Source: Caldilineaceae bacterium (GTDB lineage Bacteria; Chloroflexota; Anaerolineae; Caldilineales; Caldilineaceae). Taken from it: a stretch of DNA of 64,000 nucleotides. The position numbers and the translations under genes are program-made. Positions 60,948 through 64,000 of the stretch are shown here, piece after piece (the first letter of the stretch is position 1; each line of letters opens with the position of its first letter). Where the stretch lies: the NCBI GenBank assembly GCA_020433455.1, contig JAGRCP010000018.1:17201-81200 (forward strand), in the 5' to 3' direction. The notes under the pieces were generated by a model, which did no database searches, had not been told where the DNA came from, and was given only the letters and a program-made list of their open reading frames with translations.

Positions 60948-62216
60948 TCAGAGGATCGATTCAAATTCCCCGATTACGAATGCATCCACCACCGCGCCCG
61001 AAGCCAATTCACCCTGGCCCTGAGGCAATTCCAGCAGGGCATTGGCAGAGCGCATGCTCAGAAGGCGGCTGCTGGCCTGGCTGCCGGTGCTCACGGCCAG
61101 AAAGCCGCCGCGGCCGTCATTCAAGCGACTATCCCACCGCAGCGTGGCCCGATGATACTCCGGCCGCTGGGGGTCCAGCGCCAAAGGTTGAGCCAGATGC
61201 GCCTGCACCTGGGGCAAAGCGGGCTGAGGATGGCCTGCCAGCCTGCGCATGGCAGGCAGCGCCATCAGATAAAACGTGACCAGGCTGCTGACCGGATTGC
61301 CCGGCAGGCCGAAGATGAGCGTACGCCGCCCGCCCGCATCCGCCGTGGCGAAGGTAAGGGGCTTGCCCGGCTTCATGCGGATGCGGCCGAAGTGCACCCG
61401 CCCCGCGTGATCCAGCAAGGGCTTAATCAGGTCCAGATCCCCCATGGAGACGCCGCCGGAAGTAAGCAGGATATCCGCTTCCCGCAGCCCTCGCTGCACT
61501 GACGCTTCCAGTTGCGCCTGGTCATCCCGGCCAATGCCCAGGTCCACGACTTCGCCGCCGCCCTGACGGATGGCCGCGGCCAACATAGCCCGATTGCTGT
61601 CCCGAATCTGGCCCGGGCCGGGAAGCTGATCGGGCTCCACCAGCTCGTCGCCGGTCGAGAGGATAGCCACCCGGGGACGCGGATAGCAGCGCACAGCGGT
61701 CGCGCCGGCCGTGGAGAGCAGGCCGATTTCGGCCGCGCCCAGACGCGCGCCCGCAGCCAACAGAGTCTGCCCGGCCTGAACGTCTAGCCCAATCGGCCGA
61801 ACATCCTGACCCGGCGCCACCGTTGTGTTGATGCGTACCCAGCCTACGCCATTCTGCTCGGGAAGCGGGACGGTCTCTTCCACCATGACAACGGCATCCG
61901 CACCCATAGGCACGGGCGCGCCGGTGGTAATGTACGCAACGCTGCCCGCTTCCAGCGTAAAGTCAGCCATACGGCCGGCCGTTACCTGACCAATAACAGG
62001 ATAGTCGCCCGGCCCGTCGCTCGCCACAACCGCGTAACCGTCCTTGACCGCGGCCGGGAAGGGCGGCAGCGGCTCCCCCGCGCGCACGTCTTCGGCCAGC
62101 GTTAATCCCAGCGCGCGGGCGGGCGTCAGGATGATGGGCGTCAGAGGCGCCGCCTGCTCCAGGACAACGGCCAGCGCATCGGCCACGGGCAGCATGGGGT
62201 AGGGTGATTCAGCCAT
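60948..62216 (-). CDS. moeA: Molybdopterin molybdotransferase
   Basis: A 422-aa MoeA that inserts molybdate into adenylated molybdopterin. Visible signatures: [74 protein letters not shown] and [17 protein letters not shown]. The C-terminal beta-barrel domain is complete. It lies 12 bp downstream of the aminotransferase gene. Confidence 0.95.
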   Translation of the reverse strand: MAESPYPMLPVADALAVVLEQAAPLTPIILTPARALGLTLAEDVRAGEPLPPFPAAVKDGYAVVASDGPGDYPVIGQVTAGRMADFTLEAGSVAYITTGAPVPMGADAVVMVEETVPLPEQNGVGWVRINTTVAPGQDVRPIGLDVQAGQTLLAAGARLGAAEIGLLSTAGATAVRCYPRPRVAILSTGDELVEPDQLPGPGQIRDSNRAMLAAAIRQGGGEVVDLGIGRDDQAQLEASVQRGLREADILLTSGGVSMGDLDLIKPLLDHAGRVHFGRIRMKPGKPLTFATADAGGRRTLIFGLPGNPVSSLVTFYLMALPAMRRLAGHPQPALPQVQAHLAQPLALDPQRPEYHRATLRWDSRLNDGRGGFLAVSTGSQASSRLLSMRSANALLELPQGQGELASGAVVDAFVIGEFESIL

Positions 62217-62228
62217 AGCTCTCCTTAT

Positions 62229-63758
62229 CTATACCCCGTCGCGGACGGGATGTTCGGAGCGGTACGCCACCGGCCCAATGTCGGCAGCAGCCTGATCCAA
62301 AAAGCGCCCGGCAAATTCGACCATACGATATACGTCATCAAAGGTGGTCGCAATGCCCAAAGAAATGCGGATTGAGCCGATGCTCTTCTGATATTCACAC
62401 GTGACAACCCGGCGCAGCTCATCAAAACTTATGTGATCGCCGGATTGAAAGAAGGCGGCCATCTCCTCTGCGGTAAGGCCATGGGCGATTTCGCCCGCGC
62501 CCGGATTGCAGAAGCAGCCCGTACGCAAAGAGATGCCGGCGTAGTTGGCCAGTTCCTCGATACGCTGCTCATCCATTCCCCGGCCGTCAGCCCCGTAAAA
62601 GGTGGCGGTGATGGTGCCGCCGCGCCGATCCACCGTGGCGGGGCCGTGGACGCGCAGAAGCGGCAGGCCGTTGCTGTGGCGCAGCCCGGTCAGCGCATCC
62701 AGCAGCCAGGCGCAGAGCGCGGCAACCCGATCATGGATGGTATCAATGCCCACGCTGTTGATGTGGCGCAACCCCGTTTCCACGGCCGGGATGTTCAGAT
62801 AATCCACCGTACCGTCTTCAAATGCCGCTTCGCTGTCGGCAAGATGGTGGCCGTCGCCCTGGACGGAGGCGATGGTGATGGTGCCGCCGGCAAACCAGGG
62901 ACGCTGAAGCTTTTTCAGCGCCTCCCGTCGGGCCAGCAGCACACCCAGGCCGGTGGGATAACCGAAAATCTTATAGAAGGAAAGGGAAACGAAATCAGGT
63001 TGATGGACAGACAAGTCCAGCCGATTGGTCGGCGCAAAGGCCGCAGCATCCAGCAACACGTCCCAGCCCAGGGCCTGGGCCTCATCGATCAGGGCGAGGG
63101 GATGCTGTACGCCCGAAAAGTTAGATTGGGCGGGAAAAGCAAAGAGGTGCGGCGCATCCGGCGCGATCCGGATCAGCTCATTGCGCAACTGGATCTCATC
63201 CAGACGCAGATCAGGCTGCACCAAGCGCACGTAGCGGACATCAGCCCCCCGACTACGGGCAAATTCCCGAATGCCGTTGACCGAATTGTGGTTATCAAAG
63301 GTGAGCAAAAAGCGTGCGCCCGGCCGAAAAGGGTAAGATTCGCCCACGTGCTTGAGCGCACCGCTGGCATTGGGGGTAAAGATGGCCGCATATTCCTCAG
63401 GCGCGGCATTGAAAAAATCCAGGACATAAGCCCGGGTCCCTTCCACCAACTCGGTCATGGCCAGAGAGGTCGGATTATGCGAGTGGGGATTACCCAACAC
63501 CCGGGTACTCAACAATTCCATATGCCGGGCGATCTGGCTGGCGGCATGCAGGCCGCCGCCCGTGTAGTCCAGATAGACCTGACCCTGTTCATCCAGCCGC
63601 GCGTACTCGCGCCGTCGCAATTCCTGTACGGCCGCCTCATCAAATACAGGATAATCCGCCAGAAAACCGGCCCGGGCCGCCTCCATTTCCGTCGTGCGAC
63701 AGGCCGGCTCTTCCTGCTCTTCGCCATCCGCTTGATTCAACGCGTGAATTTGCTCCAT
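62229..63758 (-). CDS. Class V aminotransferase, Moco-sulfurase-like
   Basis: A 509-aa PLP enzyme of the cysteine-desulfurase fold, closest in motifs to the NifS-like domain of molybdenum cofactor sulfurases (HMCS/ABA3). Features: YLDYTGGGLHAASQI, LGNPHSHNPTS, SFYKIFGYPTGLG with the PLP-binding Lys, and SLRTGCFCNPGAGE with the persulfide-forming Cys. The MOSC domain of eukaryotic sulfurases is absent. The start at 63758 has AAGGAATGG upstream; the TTG at 63779 is an alternative. As first gene of the Moco operon it may supply the terminal sulfido ligand for xanthine-oxidase-type enzymes encoded elsewhere, or sulfur for MoaD. Confidence 0.88.
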   Translation of the reverse strand: MEQIHALNQADGEEQEEPACRTTEMEAARAGFLADYPVFDEAAVQELRRREYARLDEQGQVYLDYTGGGLHAASQIARHMELLSTRVLGNPHSHNPTSLAMTELVEGTRAYVLDFFNAAPEEYAAIFTPNASGALKHVGESYPFRPGARFLLTFDNHNSVNGIREFARSRGADVRYVRLVQPDLRLDEIQLRNELIRIAPDAPHLFAFPAQSNFSGVQHPLALIDEAQALGWDVLLDAAAFAPTNRLDLSVHQPDFVSLSFYKIFGYPTGLGVLLARREALKKLQRPWFAGGTITIASVQGDGHHLADSEAAFEDGTVDYLNIPAVETGLRHINSVGIDTIHDRVAALCAWLLDALTGLRHSNGLPLLRVHGPATVDRRGGTITATFYGADGRGMDEQRIEELANYAGISLRTGCFCNPGAGEIAHGLTAEEMAAFFQSGDHISFDELRRVVTCEYQKSIGSIRISLGIATTFDDVYRMVEFAGRFLDQAAADIGPVAYRSEHPVRDGV

Positions 63759-64000
63759 TGCCCATTCCTTTCGGCCCAATAACTCCCTATTGACAGCCCT
63801 GTCGCACAGAGGTCAGTAACTGTCCGTTTGGTAAGTTGGCGGCTTGTCGGCTTAGCCGCCCCCGGGGACGCACCCAAACCGCCCTGTTCCGACAGAGATA
63901 AGCTATCTTAGCATAGGCCCAATGTCTGAGACTAGCGCAATTCAGGCATAAATCCCGCGAAACCCGATTCCTCCAACTCGAGTTTCGATGATTTTGCACC

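Noticed and set aside
63787..63999. A short minus-strand frame and a possible molybdenum-cofactor riboswitch upstream of the Moco operon
   Set aside because: The frame has no coding character. The region has small hairpins, but I could not match the conserved Moco-riboswitch segments, so no riboswitch is called; a covariance-model search would decide.

Overview
The window is a GC-rich bacterial chromosome segment with no phage, IS element or CRISPR array. The organism is most likely a member of the Chloroflexota (Anaerolineae/Caldilineae type). This is inferred from Pro-Thr-Glu-Ala-Pro-rich lipoprotein linkers, a secreted protein ending in a YLP-type C-terminus, a BTAD-AAA-TPR regulator, GT39-like proteins with C-terminal beta-sandwich repeats, and many ABC solute-binding lipoproteins. 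No rRNA is present to confirm it.

Layout. 1-5344 (minus): a receiver-like protein, then a Tat-exported molybdopterin oxidoreductase complex (catalytic, four-cluster ferredoxin and cytochrome b subunits), then a tandem-rhodanese lipoprotein cut by the window edge; together they suggest respiratory sulfur chemistry. 5585-13420 (plus): three polytopic envelope proteins, a patatin-like lipase and a SulP anion transporter. 13519-21071 (minus): a rhamnoside-use operon made of a ROK regulator with its own palindromic operator, a sugar-binding lipoprotein, two permeases and a GH78 rhamnosidase. 21306-27908: a YceI lipoprotein, a SARP-like AAA/TPR regulator with an apparently leaderless promoter, and RecQ. 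28003-32522: an NnrS/oxidase-like membrane protein with cupin and Crp/Fnr regulator, then HdeD-like and DUF389 membrane proteins. 32679-36319: an AT-richer pair of secreted proteins, one a gingipain-like C25 peptidase. 36878-43233: a dipeptide-type ABC importer without ATPases, an amidohydrolase and a TauE-like exporter.

43466-49265 (minus) is the most unusual part. hisH, hisA, hisF, hisI and hisE are interleaved with a nitrilase homologue whose catalytic Cys is Gly, a DUF402 protein and a PhnP-like metallo-hydrolase, and hisA is fused to an Ap4A-hydrolase-like Nudix domain that lacks one catalytic Glu. This may be a nucleotide or PRPP damage-control module tied to histidine synthesis.

49448-58026 holds lspA, a RluD-type synthase, a Nudix hydrolase, adenosine deaminase, a HExxH membrane protein, a small membrane protein, an alpha/beta hydrolase, sfsA, a K+ channel and dtd. 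58132-59590 (minus) is an RNA block: six tRNAs (Leu, Ala, Gly, Phe, Gln, His) and the RNase P RNA, both with good sigma-70 promoters. 59708-63758 (minus) is a molybdenum-cofactor operon: a Moco-sulfurase-like aminotransferase, moeA, moaC and a moaD-moaE fusion, which could supply the oxidoreductase at the left end.

Convergent gene ends carry conspicuous palindromic repeats: a related pair at 13419 and 32609 and a four-hairpin array at 51494.
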